Assembly (NCBI GenBank): GCA_958403385.1
Contig: CATXXC010000003.1
Coordinates: 1 to 64,000, forward strand
From: an uncultured Collinsella sp.
GTDB lineage: Bacteria > Actinomycetota > Coriobacteriia > Coriobacteriales > Coriobacteriaceae
DNA: 64,000 nucleotides
Direction: 5' to 3'
Part shown: piece by piece, positions 35,992 through 44,390 of the stretch
How the letters are laid out: each line of letters starts with the position of its first letter
How positions within the stretch are numbered: position 1 is the stretch's first letter
Program-made: the position numbers and the translations under genes
The notes under the pieces: model-generated
Databases searched by the model: none
The model's input: only the letters and a program-made list of their open reading frames with translations
Told to the model about the DNA's origin: nothing

Positions 35992-37314
35992 TTAGTCGTC
36001 CTTGTCGTCCTTCATGACGACGGTGGTCTCGGTGTGGCTGAAGGTGTCGTGCTTCTCGGTCAGGTCGAGCTCGCCACAGTAGCAATCGGCGTGGGTGGCC
36101 TCGTTGGCCGTCTTGAGCTGGCCCACCAGCAGCACGTCTCCGATAATCACGATGGTCAGCGGCGCGATGACGTTGATGAGGATGCCCTCGATATCAAAGG
36201 CGAGGTAATCCGGATCGAAGGCGTATTCCCCCATAAAGAGAATCTGGGAGAGGATAAATCCGATCATAAAGAACAGCACCGAGGCGATGGCGAGCTTGGG
36301 CTTGGAGCAGGGGAGCTCGCCGACCAAGCGGCCGGTCTGACCGTTCATGGCAAACAGGTAGCTCTTGCCGTTCCACGAGGTGGAGAGCATCCAGACGGGG
36401 AACAGGGCGTAGTCGCTGTCTTCCCAGGTGTAGTCGAGCTGCTTGCTTTCGACCGTGGCATCGTCGTATTCGTCGACGACGGTCTCGCGCAGGGCCGAGA
36501 TCGTGCTTTCTTCCATACGGCGCTCGGCGCGCGCCTTGCAGGTCTCGCAGTCCTCGTCGTAACGGTTGGCGATGTAGCCGGGCATATATGCGACTGAGAA
36601 CGGACGCAGTGCGTCGTAGTCAAACGGCTCGATGGCGTCCATGTGGCCGTCGGGCATCTTGGACGATCCGTCGACGGGCACGCGCTTAAACGAGATATTG
36701 CCCTTGCGATAGGCATCGTAGTGGTCGGTGGTCGTGACGGTGCGATCGGATTCCTCGGTCACGGTCTCGTTGGTCGCGTCAAAGTATACTTCGCCGTCAA
36801 CGCGGGCGCCGTAGAGCCAAAACGGCACGTAGACACCTTGGACCTCGTCGATGTGGTTGCCGGTGACAAAGCTCTTGGGCAGCAGGATCTTGCCCTTGTA
36901 GTGCTCCTTGAGTGCGGTCATGACATCGTCGCGTCCGAGTTTAAACGGAATCACCAGGTCGGGCGAGAAGTCGCCAGAGAGCTGGCCGGGTGCCACGGCA
37001 GAGTTGCCGCAGTATGGACAGGTGGTAACGGCGACGGTGCCGTCGGACACGAGCTCGGCACCGCACGACGAGCAGATGTAGCCGGCGTTCTGGGCCAACT
37101 CCTGCACGGCATCGTCGGCAGCAGGTTTGGGAGCCGCGGCTGCGGCATCGGCTTTGGCATCTGCCTTGTCCTGGCGCTCGCGATAGAGGGCCTCGACTTC
37201 TTCGACTTCAAAGCGCGAGTCACAGTAGTCGCAGACGAGCTTTTGCTCGGCGCTGGCAAAATGCAGGGGGCCACCGCAGGCAGGGCACTGATAGTTAACG
37301 CTCTCGAAGGCCAT
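35992..37314 (-). CDS. Zinc-ribbon membrane protein (YdjG-like)
   Basis: A 440-residue protein with an N-terminal zinc ribbon (CPACGGPLHF ... CDYCDSRFE), a second ribbon near residues 78-105 (CSSCGAEL ... CPYCGNSA), a long soluble region with a KCK-like CETCKAR pair, and two C-terminal membrane helices (about 345-400). A short cytoplasmic tail ends in MKDDKDD. It corresponds to the TFIIB-type zinc-ribbon membrane partner of SPFH proteins in ydjFGHI-like operons. The surrounding order is DUF4428 gene, this gene, SPFH gene, lipoprotein gene, all on the minus strand with gaps of 24, 48 and 80 bases. Confidence 0.8.
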   Translation of the reverse strand: MAFESVNYQCPACGGPLHFASAEQKLVCDYCDSRFEVEEVEALYRERQDKADAKADAAAAAPKPAADDAVQELAQNAGYICSSCGAELVSDGTVAVTTCPYCGNSAVAPGQLSGDFSPDLVIPFKLGRDDVMTALKEHYKGKILLPKSFVTGNHIDEVQGVYVPFWLYGARVDGEVYFDATNETVTEESDRTVTTTDHYDAYRKGNISFKRVPVDGSSKMPDGHMDAIEPFDYDALRPFSVAYMPGYIANRYDEDCETCKARAERRMEESTISALRETVVDEYDDATVESKQLDYTWEDSDYALFPVWMLSTSWNGKSYLFAMNGQTGRLVGELPCSKPKLAIASVLFFMIGFILSQILFMGEYAFDPDYLAFDIEGILINVIAPLTIVIIGDVLLVGQLKTANEATHADCYCGELDLTEKHDTFSHTETTVVMKDDKDD

Positions 37315-37338
37315 GGTCGGTCCTTTCCGTGCCGGGTG

Positions 37339-38076
37339 CTATGCGCCGATGGCGCCGCCGCAGTATTCGCAGCGCCCGCTGGCATCGGGAATGGTGGTGG
37401 CTCCGCAGAAGGGGCAGGTCACCGCGGTCTTGGGGGCCTTGGCGGCCACGACGCTGTCGCGCGTCTCCTGGCGCAGCTGCACCAGCGCATCGCGGACCTC
37501 GGTTGCCTGGCGCTTGGCCTCGCGGTATTCGATAGAGCCGCGCTGATCGATGGTGGAGTCGTTCACGCGCAGGTTGATCTCGGTAAAGTACGGCGTGTTG
37601 ACGTGGATGGTCAGATTAAAGTCGTAATCCAGGTCGTAGCGCGGCGGGTTGTAGCTCTCGCGCTCGCCGTCCTTGGTCTCGCGATAGATCTCGGTGCGCT
37701 GCTCGTCGATATCCATATCGCAGCCGAGTACCTGCGAGAACTCGATGATGTCGGGATTGGCGTCGCGCCAGCGGCTCTGCGAAGTGATGATCAGCAGGCC
37801 CGCGTCCTCATCGAGCATAATATTGGTGCGCCCGGCAGAAAGCGTGCGCGTGGGGTTGAACGAAGACAGGCGCTCGGCGTTGGCCTCGCGGTAGGCGAGT
37901 TGCTCACGGATATCGTCCGCGGTGCTGGAGCGATAGCCGTGAAAGTAGGGGGAGAGCTTGCCGGCGCACTCTTTGCACAGGTAGCCTTCATTGATTTTTG
38001 TCTTACCTAGAAGTCCCAGCTCGGTACCGCAAATCGCGCACTCTTTCTTCTCGAACATCTTGTCAAAGAAGCCCAT
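37339..38076 (-). CDS. DUF4428 protein with terminal zinc ribbons
   Basis: A 245-residue soluble protein, first gene of the SPFH operon. The N-terminus has the DUF4428 ribbon (CAICGTELGLLGKTKI ... CKECAGKL); the middle (about 80-190) is a beta-rich domain with ARRTNIML-type core; the C-terminus has another ribbon (CPFCGATTIPDASGRCEYCG). The combination of DUF4428, zinc-ribbon membrane protein and SPFH protein recurs in Gram-positive bacteria, where it is associated with envelope stress. Its own function is unknown. Confidence 0.78.
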   Translation of the reverse strand: MGFFDKMFEKKECAICGTELGLLGKTKINEGYLCKECAGKLSPYFHGYRSSTADDIREQLAYREANAERLSSFNPTRTLSAGRTNIMLDEDAGLLIITSQSRWRDANPDIIEFSQVLGCDMDIDEQRTEIYRETKDGERESYNPPRYDLDYDFNLTIHVNTPYFTEINLRVNDSTIDQRGSIEYREAKRQATEVRDALVQLRQETRDSVVAAKAPKTAVTCPFCGATTIPDASGRCEYCGGAIGA

Positions 38077-38199
38077 GGCTGCCTCCCATCAACTGGTAGC
38101 GTGTGTCACTTTTGATGATGGGGGAGTGCGCGATCTTTCACGATACCCAGACGGCTCAACGAGTCTCCACAACTGGGACATATGGCCCATTTTTGGCTA

Positions 38200-38276
38200 G
38201 TCGCTGGGGACACTCTTCGGCCACTCATTGGGGACGTACTTAAATGAGTGGTAGTTGGGGACACTCCTGGCCGAGC
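38200..38276. repeat. GGGGAC hairpin repeats
   Basis: CACTCATT (38222-38229) pairs with AATGAGTG (38243-38250) around GGGGACGTACTTA, the same alternative stem as the unit at 9718. Flanking GGGGACACTC fragments and a TCGGCCA/TGGCCGA pair enclose it. The whole 38077-38436 gap has no gene; the remainder holds the promoter of the next gene. Confidence 0.75.
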
Positions 38277-38377
38277 TAGAGATCGCGCGCGTCCCTTCTG
38301 GTCCATGCGGCTCAAAATCGCGGCGTGATGTGGACGGCTGGGGTCGAATTGGCAGCATTTCGAGCCTGGCTTCGATA

Positions 38378-38406
38378 TTGAGACTGGTTCTTTATTAAAA
38401 TAGATT
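38378..38406 (+). promoter_or_regulatory. Promoter of the membrane LuxR regulator
   Basis: TTGAGA (38378-38383) and TAGATT (38401-38406) are 17 bases apart, in an AT-rich stretch just before the start at 38437. Confidence 0.5.
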
Positions 38407-38436
38407 TCCAGACAATTGAGCGGCTGGGGGTTAACC

Positions 38437-39981
38437 ATGAGGGGCATGGGAGACACAACCGCATATTTGCGTCGGGGCATTCGGGAGATTATATGCCTGG
38501 CGCTGTTCTTCTTCACGTTTTTGGCGTGCGAGTATCTTTTTGATGTGCGCATGGCCGAGTTCGTGTCTCCGAACGAGGTCGTTATTTATGAGAGCCTTGT
38601 CATCGGCGCGAGCGTGATTGGCTTCTTTGTGCGTCCCATTCTGTACTATCGCCGTCCCCATGCTATCGACGCAACGAGTGACGTCACGGGCGTTTTGCTG
38701 GTGGCGGCATTGCTGCTGTTGATTATGGCGGTTCAGGTTGAGGTGGTAATTGCCGGCGGTTTGGTGGCGTGCTGCGCGCTGGGCTACTGCGGATCGACTG
38801 CTCATGCAAATTTTGCGAGGCGCTTTGCGCGAACGCCCTGCTTGGCGCGCGCCGCCGCACTTTCTTACGCCATGGGCGTTCTGGTGCAGGTTCTCAACCA
38901 CATGGTGATGCCTGTCGGCATTCCTCAGCAGGCTGTTCTGGTCGTCTGTGCGATCGCGCAGGTGGCGTTGCTCCACGGTGCCCGACGCGCCAAGCTGCGC
39001 GACGAGTCCGATCCCAGCTTTGAACCCAGTGCTGCCGGGCTTTCGGTAGATGCTCTGGAATATGGCGCCAAGTGGCATGACGATCCCGAGGCAAAGGCGG
39101 CATTCCGTCGCGCCGTAGTTCGCCTGACCGTGGCGACGGCGTATCTTTCCAGCGTATTCGCCGCTCTCAACGCGGGCTTCACGACCCTGCATGCTGTCGG
39201 AACCGTCGATTTGGGCGATTGGCCGCGCCTGCTGCTTGTCGTGAGCTCGTTGGTCGCTGGCGCACTATTTGACCTGCACGGCCGCTCGTATATGAATATC
39301 GGCATGACATGTGCCGCCATACTGTCCACGCTTTCGTTCTTTGTGCTCATCGTCGATGGCAATGGCGGCAACGAGCTTGCTGCCACGATCATCTTTTATC
39401 TGGGCTCGGGCTTTTTCGTGGTGTTCTTTACCACAAAATATGCCGCCGTCTCGCTCTATGCGCGCTGGTCATATTTTTGGCCGTGCATGGGTCGCGTCGT
39501 CAACAACGTGTGCTCGATGTTCGTGACGGCGCCGGCAGTGGCGATTATCTCGAGTCAAAATGTGCTGGCTGCGGTCGGTGCGGCGCTCGTGATGTTTGTG
39601 GGCATTGCGATTACGCTGCTGGGGCAGTTGGGGCGACGAGCTGGTGATGTCGTGATGTGGGATGGACTGGCACTTGCTACCGACGATTTTGGTGGGGATT
39701 TTGCACCCGCATGTTCCGATTCCGCGCCCGTGGAGGCAGCGGAGTTCACGCCCGATGAGTGCCTCGATGCCTTCGTTGCCGCCTTTGGGCTTACAGAGCG
39801 CGAGCGCGATATTCTTGAGGTCTTGGTCGTTTCGGACCAGAGCGTTCAGGACATCGCCGCAACGCTCTTCCTTTCGCGCTCAACGCCCTACCGTCACATT
39901 TCCTCGATCAACAAAAAGACTGGCACCACCTCACGTGTGGCCCTTATCAACTTCTTCTGGTCCTGGACGCCCAAGGACTAG
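38437..39981 (+). CDS. Membrane LuxR-type transcriptional regulator
   Basis: A 514-residue one-component regulator of the kind abundant in Coriobacteriia: about 12 hydrophobic segments in MFS-like arrangement (residues 15-405), an acidic linker, and a C-terminal LuxR helix-turn-helix (about 445-510; LTERERDILEVLVVSDQSVQDIAATLFLSR, then TPYRHISSINKKTG). The ATG at 38437 has GGGGG upstream; 38446 is an alternative. The sensory ligand and targets are unknown; the neighbouring genes do not point to one. A palindrome lies 15 bases after the stop. Confidence 0.85.
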   Translation: MRGMGDTTAYLRRGIREIICLALFFFTFLACEYLFDVRMAEFVSPNEVVIYESLVIGASVIGFFVRPILYYRRPHAIDATSDVTGVLLVAALLLLIMAVQVEVVIAGGLVACCALGYCGSTAHANFARRFARTPCLARAAALSYAMGVLVQVLNHMVMPVGIPQQAVLVVCAIAQVALLHGARRAKLRDESDPSFEPSAAGLSVDALEYGAKWHDDPEAKAAFRRAVVRLTVATAYLSSVFAALNAGFTTLHAVGTVDLGDWPRLLLVVSSLVAGALFDLHGRSYMNIGMTCAAILSTLSFFVLIVDGNGGNELAATIIFYLGSGFFVVFFTTKYAAVSLYARWSYFWPCMGRVVNNVCSMFVTAPAVAIISSQNVLAAVGAALVMFVGIAITLLGQLGRRAGDVVMWDGLALATDDFGGDFAPACSDSAPVEAAEFTPDECLDAFVAAFGLTERERDILEVLVVSDQSVQDIAATLFLSRSTPYRHISSINKKTGTTSRVALINFFWSWTPKD

Positions 39982-39995
39982 CTAATCCTCCAATA

Positions 39996-40062
39996 AGTTG
40001 CGGTGGAATAGTCCCTAAATCAAAGTCATGGGGCTTTAAACAGGAACTATTCCACCGCAACT
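39996..40062. repeat. Palindrome between convergent genes
   Basis: Arms at 39996-40016 and 40042-40062 match at 20 of 21 positions (core GCGGTGGAATAG) around a 25-base loop. It separates the LuxR gene from the convergent MgtA-type gene. From 40063 to 40150 there is a GGGGACAGAC fragment and a GGCAGCGGCAG-rich stretch. Confidence 0.8.
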
Positions 40063-40150
40063 GCTGAGGGGACAGACTGCGGCAGCGGCAGAGGCGTTGG
40101 CAGCTGTGGTAGTGGCAACGGCAGCTGGCAGGGTGTTTTCCGTCTGCTCG

Positions 40151-42919
40151 CTACAGCAGCTCGCCGTGGCGGGCAATGTAGCGGCGCTTTGCCAGCTGGG
40201 TGAGCGCGATATAGGCGGTAACGATGCCAATGAGCAGCCCAAAAAAGCTCGTGGGCAGCGTCATGAGGCCGAGCGCATCGGCGATGGGGCTTGCCGGCAG
40301 CCAGGTGACAAGCGCCAGGCCTAGCACGGTGAGAGCGCACAGTGCCGGCGCGGCGTGGTCACGTGGGCTCGGCAGGCGCGGGGAGCGCAGCATGTGGATC
40401 ACGAGCGTCTGCGACCACATGGACTCGATAAACCAGCCACTCTGGAAGAGCGCGGCAAAGGTCGCCATACCCGCGACGTTGCCCGTCCCGGAGAGCTCGG
40501 ACCAGCTTGCGCCCACGGTGGCGGGGCACACCACAAAGAAGAGCGCGGCGAAGGTCACGATGTCAAACAGCGAGCTCACGGGGCCCAGCTCGAGCATAAA
40601 GCCCTTGATGGACGCGGTGTCCCAGGAGCGCGGACGGGCGGTCCAGACGTCATCGACGGTGTCCCACGGTAGCGTGATGCACACGATCTCGTAGACGAGC
40701 GACAGCAGCACCAGCTGTAGGGCACTCATGGGCAAAAACGGCAAGAACAGGCTCGCGACGGTCACGGACAGCACGTTGCCAAAGTTGGAGCTCACTGTGG
40801 TCTTGAGGTACTTGAGCAGGTTGCCGTAGGTGCGGCGGCCTTCGATGATTCCGCGTTCGAGCACGCCCAGGTCCTTCTGAAGCAAGATGATATCGGCGGA
40901 TTCCTTGGCAATGTCGACGGCCGAATCGACTGAGATGCCGCAATCGCTCGCACGCATGGCGGCGGCGTCGTTGATGCCGTCGCCCATAAAGCCCACGGTG
41001 TGGCCGAGTAGCTCGCGCATGACGCGCACCAGGCGCGCCTTCTGCAACGGCGAGAGCTTGGCGAAGAGGTGGGTTTTCTCGGCGCGCTCGGCAAGCTCGG
41101 CGTCGTCGAGCGCATCGATCTCGGAGCCGAGCAAGACGTTGCTCGCATCGATGCCGATCTGCGCGCAGACGGTGGCGGCGACGCGGTCGTTGTCGCCGGT
41201 CAGGACCTTGACCGCCACGCCCTTGGCCTCGAGGGTGGCGACGGCGCCCGCGGCACTTGCTTTGGGCGGATCGAGGAAGGCCAAAAAGCCCATCAGCACC
41301 ATGTCGCATTCGTCGGCGATGCCAAACTCGCCCACGCAGCGCGGATCGGTCTTCTGTGCCACGGCAATCACGCGCAGGCCCTCGGCGTTAAGATCGGCGA
41401 CCTGCTTGCGAATCTGGGCGAGCTTGTCTTCGGCGAGCGGCCGGGCGATGCCATCGACCTCGACAAAGGAGCAGATCTCGAGCATCTCCTCGGCAGCTCC
41501 CTTGGTAACCATCTGGGTTTTGCCTTGGGCGTCGGAGACAACTACGCTCAGGCGACGGCGCGAGAAATCGAAGGGAACCTCGTCGACCTTGGTGTAGCGG
41601 TCGCGCAGGCTCTGGCCCAGCATGGAATCGGGTGCGACGGTCGAGGGTGTCACATCGGCACGGTCGATTACGGCCAGGTCGATAAGATTTTTGAGGCCGG
41701 TCTGGAAGAAGCTGTTCAAAAACGCATGGCGCAGCACGCGCGCGTCCTCGTTGCCATCGGTGTTGAGGTAGCGCTCGAGCACGATGCGGTCTTCGGTGAG
41801 GGTGCCGGTCTTGTCGCAGCACAGGACGTCCATGGCGCCCAGGTTTTGAATCGCCGGCAGCTCCTTGACGATAACCTGGCGACGGGCGAGGTCCTTGGCG
41901 CCCTGCGACAGGCTTGTGGTCACGATGACGGGAAGCATCTGCGGCGTGATGCCCACGCCCACGCTCGTGGCGAACAGCAGCGCGTCGATGACGTTGCCCT
42001 TGGTGGCGGCGTTGATGGCAAAGACGGCCGGCGCCATAACGAGCATGAGGCGTACGAGCAACATGGAGACGCTCGAGACGCCGCGGTCAAACGCGCTCTT
42101 TTCGCCGCGCCCGTTGAGTATCTTGGCGATGCCGCCCAGGTAGGTGTCCGAGCCGGTGGCAACGACAAGCGCCATGGCGGTGCCGTTTTGCACGGAGGTG
42201 CCGGTAAAGACGATGTTCTTGCAGGCAGAGAGTGGCAGCGCGGAGCCGTCGGCGCCCTCGACGACGGTGACGGCAGCGGTCTTCTCGACGGCCTCGCTCT
42301 CGCCGGTGAGTGCGGACTCGATGACAAACAGGTCGCGCGCGGTGATGACGCGGGCATCTGCTGGCACCATATCGCCGGCAGAGAGACGGATCACATCGCC
42401 GGGGACGAGCTCGTCGAAGGGGATCTTGATGCGCTCGCCGTCGCGCAGGGCGGTGCAGGTGTTGGAGACCAGGTCCTTAAGGGCCTCGGCCGCATTGCCG
42501 CTGCGGGCTTCCTGGATAAACTTCATGCCGCCCGATACCAGCAGCATGATGCCGATGACGATGACCGCGGAGGGGTCGCGCTGCGGCTCGGGCACGGCGA
42601 GCACGTCGATATAGAGCGAGATCAGCGCGAGCGCGGCGAGGATGCCGGCGAAGGGATCGATGAAGGCGTCGGCGATGCGACGGGCGGGCGTCTTGGTCGG
42701 TGCCTCGATGGTGTTGGGGCCGGAGGTGTCCAGGCGCTCGGTTGCCTGTTCGGCGGTGAGGCCGTTTGCCGTGGCGTCAAGCAGTACGAGAGCGTCCTCG
42801 GCGCTATGGGTGGCGGCGAATATGGTGTTCTTGGACAGGCCGGCGTGGGCGGCGGGACGCGCCGTGTGGCGGCGCTTGGAGATTGCTTCGAGCACCGTGG
42901 CCGTTTTGAGCATCAGCAT
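40151..42919 (-). CDS. mgtA: Magnesium-translocating P-type ATPase (MgtA/MgtB type)
   Basis: A 922-residue P3B-type ATPase for Mg2+ import. It has the dephosphorylation loop TGES (205-208), phosphorylated D369 in DKTGTLT, KGAAEE nucleotide-site motif, GDGINDAAAM hinge, and about ten membrane helices. The helix-4 motif reads ITPQMLP, whereas Salmonella and E. coli MgtA have LTPEMLP, so an ion-site glutamate is glutamine here. AGGAGGACCC precedes the ATG at 42919. The 400-bp region upstream holds a small ORF and a candidate attenuator, so Mg2+-dependent leader control is likely. Confidence 0.93.
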   Translation of the reverse strand: MLMLKTATVLEAISKRRHTARPAAHAGLSKNTIFAATHSAEDALVLLDATANGLTAEQATERLDTSGPNTIEAPTKTPARRIADAFIDPFAGILAALALISLYIDVLAVPEPQRDPSAVIVIGIMLLVSGGMKFIQEARSGNAAEALKDLVSNTCTALRDGERIKIPFDELVPGDVIRLSAGDMVPADARVITARDLFVIESALTGESEAVEKTAAVTVVEGADGSALPLSACKNIVFTGTSVQNGTAMALVVATGSDTYLGGIAKILNGRGEKSAFDRGVSSVSMLLVRLMLVMAPAVFAINAATKGNVIDALLFATSVGVGITPQMLPVIVTTSLSQGAKDLARRQVIVKELPAIQNLGAMDVLCCDKTGTLTEDRIVLERYLNTDGNEDARVLRHAFLNSFFQTGLKNLIDLAVIDRADVTPSTVAPDSMLGQSLRDRYTKVDEVPFDFSRRRLSVVVSDAQGKTQMVTKGAAEEMLEICSFVEVDGIARPLAEDKLAQIRKQVADLNAEGLRVIAVAQKTDPRCVGEFGIADECDMVLMGFLAFLDPPKASAAGAVATLEAKGVAVKVLTGDNDRVAATVCAQIGIDASNVLLGSEIDALDDAELAERAEKTHLFAKLSPLQKARLVRVMRELLGHTVGFMGDGINDAAAMRASDCGISVDSAVDIAKESADIILLQKDLGVLERGIIEGRRTYGNLLKYLKTTVSSNFGNVLSVTVASLFLPFLPMSALQLVLLSLVYEIVCITLPWDTVDDVWTARPRSWDTASIKGFMLELGPVSSLFDIVTFAALFFVVCPATVGASWSELSGTGNVAGMATFAALFQSGWFIESMWSQTLVIHMLRSPRLPSPRDHAAPALCALTVLGLALVTWLPASPIADALGLMTLPTSFFGLLIGIVTAYIALTQLAKRRYIARHGELL

Positions 42920-42968
42920 AGGGTCCTCCTTGTTAAAGGGAGTTAGCGTACGTGTCGTATTTGCTTCA

Positions 42969-43110
42969 AAAAACCTAGATGTCGCTCACGTCAAGCTCTT
43001 GAGCCCACAAAGGGTGCAGCGCGCCTTTGCGGTGGTTTTGGCGATCTGCCGGTGGCGTTTATGCGTGTGCGGAGTCCTCGCGGCGTGCCGAGGGCGACAT
43101 GCAGGTTTTT
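42969..43110 (-). promoter_or_regulatory. Candidate attenuator in the mgtA leader
   Basis: On the minus strand, AAAAACCTGCATGTCGC (43110-43094) can pair with GCGACATCTAGGTTTTT (42985-42969), 15 of 17 positions, and the 3' arm ends in a T run 50 bases before the mgtA start. The 5' arm lies inside the upstream ORF (codons 7-13), so a translating ribosome would block the pairing. A smaller hairpin, CCACCGCAAAGG with CCTTTGTGG, lies in the loop. This is the arrangement of translation-coupled attenuation. I did not find M-box riboswitch consensus. Confidence 0.5.
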
Positions 43111-43130
43111 CGACTAGGACTGCCTTCCAT
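43059..43130 (-). CDS. Leader peptide ORF upstream of mgtA
   Basis: A 23-codon ORF, ATG at 43130 to TAA at 43059, with a consensus AGGAGGTG seven bases upstream. The peptide starts MEGSPSRKTCMSPSARR and ends EDSAHA; two SPS words, prolines and arginines are notable. It is followed 140 bases later by mgtA. Salmonella mgtA also has a proline-containing leader ORF (mgtL) that senses Mg2+ and proline; the present peptide is not similar in sequence. Function as a sensor ORF is an inference from its strong ribosome site and its overlap with the candidate attenuator arm. Confidence 0.5.
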   Translation of the reverse strand: MEGSPSRKTCMSPSARREDSAHA

Positions 43131-43356
43131 GGCACACCTCCTAAAGGCTGAGCGCAGTGCGCTTTGGGTATCTCGTACCCCTTTTTAATCCGCCCGTATT
43201 CTTGATGAGGGGGTTTGACATGTCAACCCCATTGTTCGGAAAACCATTCCCCCTGACAAAGCCTTTACAGAATGCCGTGGCCCCAAAGCGCGTCCGCATC
43301 TACGCTTCGCCTGCGCTAAACTGGAAGGCACGTACGCGATTACGAGAGGAGCCCGC

Positions 43357-44037
43357 ATGGAGGCTTACAAGCAAGAGTTCATCAAGTTTATGGTCGAGTC
43401 CGACGTCCTTAAGTTCGGCAGCTTTACGCTCAAGAGCGGCCGTCAGTCCCCGTTCTTTATGAACGCCGGCGCTTACGTGACGGGCTATCAGCTCAAGAAG
43501 CTGGGCGAGTATTACGCCCAGGCCATCCACGATAACTTTGGCGACGACTTTGACGTGCTGTTTGGACCGGCCTACAAGGGTATTCCGCTGGCCGTCGTGA
43601 CCGCCATTGCCTACCATGAGCTGTACGGCAAGGAGGTCAAGTACTGCTGCGACCGCAAGGAGGCCAAGGACCACGGCGCCGACAAGGGTAACCTGCTGGG
43701 CTATGAGCCCCAGGACGGCGACCGCGTGGTCATGGTCGAGGACGTCACCACCAGCGGTAAGTCCATCGACGAGACCTATCCCAAGGTCAAGGCTGCTGCC
43801 GATGTCGAGATCAAGGGCCTCATCGTGTCCCTCAACCGCATGGAGGTCGGCAAGGGCGGTGTGACCACCGCTCAGAAGGAGATCGAGGCCAAGTACGGTT
43901 TCCCCGTCGCGAGCATCGTCTCCATGGCTGAGGTCGTCGAGACCCTCTACAACCACGAGATCGACGGCAAGGTTGTCATCGACGACGAGCTCAAGACCGC
44001 CATCGACGCCTACTACGAGCAGTACGGAGCACGTTAG
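43357..44037 (+). CDS. pyrE: Orotate phosphoribosyltransferase
   Basis: A 226-residue enzyme that converts orotate and PRPP to OMP in pyrimidine synthesis. The PRPP-binding motif is VVMVEDVTTSGKS (residues about 125-137), the orotate-binding region is near FGSFTLKSGRQSPFFMN, and the catalytic lysines are in CDRKEAKDHG. GAGAGGAG precedes the ATG. It is transcribed divergently from mgtA and is not clustered with other pyr genes here. A variable-arm hairpin element starts at its stop codon. Confidence 0.95.
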   Translation: MEAYKQEFIKFMVESDVLKFGSFTLKSGRQSPFFMNAGAYVTGYQLKKLGEYYAQAIHDNFGDDFDVLFGPAYKGIPLAVVTAIAYHELYGKEVKYCCDRKEAKDHGADKGNLLGYEPQDGDRVVMVEDVTTSGKSIDETYPKVKAAADVEIKGLIVSLNRMEVGKGGVTTAQKEIEAKYGFPVASIVSMAEVVETLYNHEIDGKVVIDDELKTAIDAYYEQYGAR

Positions 44038-44228
44038 TTACGGCGTTTTACCAAACGCCGTAACTGCTCGACGCTGCGCGGGCCGCATTTGGACAATCTG
44101 ACGTTCAACTTCAAGGGCGCGACCAGAAGGTCAGCGCCCTTTTGTTTCACGTCACCTTGTCACAAATGCGACCCGCTCGCTGTCCGTTCTCTACCTGCGG
44201 CGTCGTCTTGCTCCGAATGCGGCCCGTT
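44037..44228. repeat. Variable-arm hairpin element, copy 1 (empty of insertions)
   Basis: The element begins with TTACGGCGTTT/AAACGCCGTAA (44038-44063), then GACGCTGC, a 16-nt variable segment V1 (44078-44093, GCGGGCCGCATTTGGA), a conserved inner part ending in the apical stem GGGCGCGACC-AGAA-GGTCAGCGCCC, then CACGTCACCTTG, an 18-nt segment V1' (44160-44177, TCACAAATGCGACCCGCT) and CGCTGTCC. V1 and V1' are complementary at 14 of 16 positions. A further V1'-like segment with the same flanks lies at 44211-44228. The apical stem plus TTTTG probably terminates pyrE. Confidence 0.85.
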
Positions 44229-44262
44229 CGCTGTCGTTGCCGAAACATCGGCGATGCCGGAG

Positions 44263-44291
44263 TAGTCATTGGGGACGTTCATAAATGACTA
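44263..44291. repeat. GGGGAC hairpin repeat, single unit
   Basis: TAGTCATT (44263-44270) and AATGACTA (44284-44291) pair perfectly around GGGGACGTTCATA. Confidence 0.8.
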
Positions 44292-44300
44292 CTCAGGAAT

Positions 44301-44364
44301 GAGCGTGGATAATCTCCCGGTTTTGGCCTGTGTGCGGGCTCAAAGTGGGAGATTATCCACGCTC
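44301..44364. repeat. Palindrome at the left edge of the Fic cassette
   Basis: GAGCGTGGATAATCTCCC (44301-44318) is exactly complementary to 44347-44364, with a 28-base loop. The same sequence in the same orientation occurs at 45740-45809 on the other side of the Fic gene. Confidence 0.85.
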
Positions 44365-44390
44365 GCTTTAATTTGCCTGGGCTGCGATGC

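Noticed and set aside
42930..43340. Possible M-box magnesium riboswitch in the mgtA leader.
   Set aside because: The conserved core words of that riboswitch were not found; a leader ORF with an attenuator-like hairpin explains the region better.
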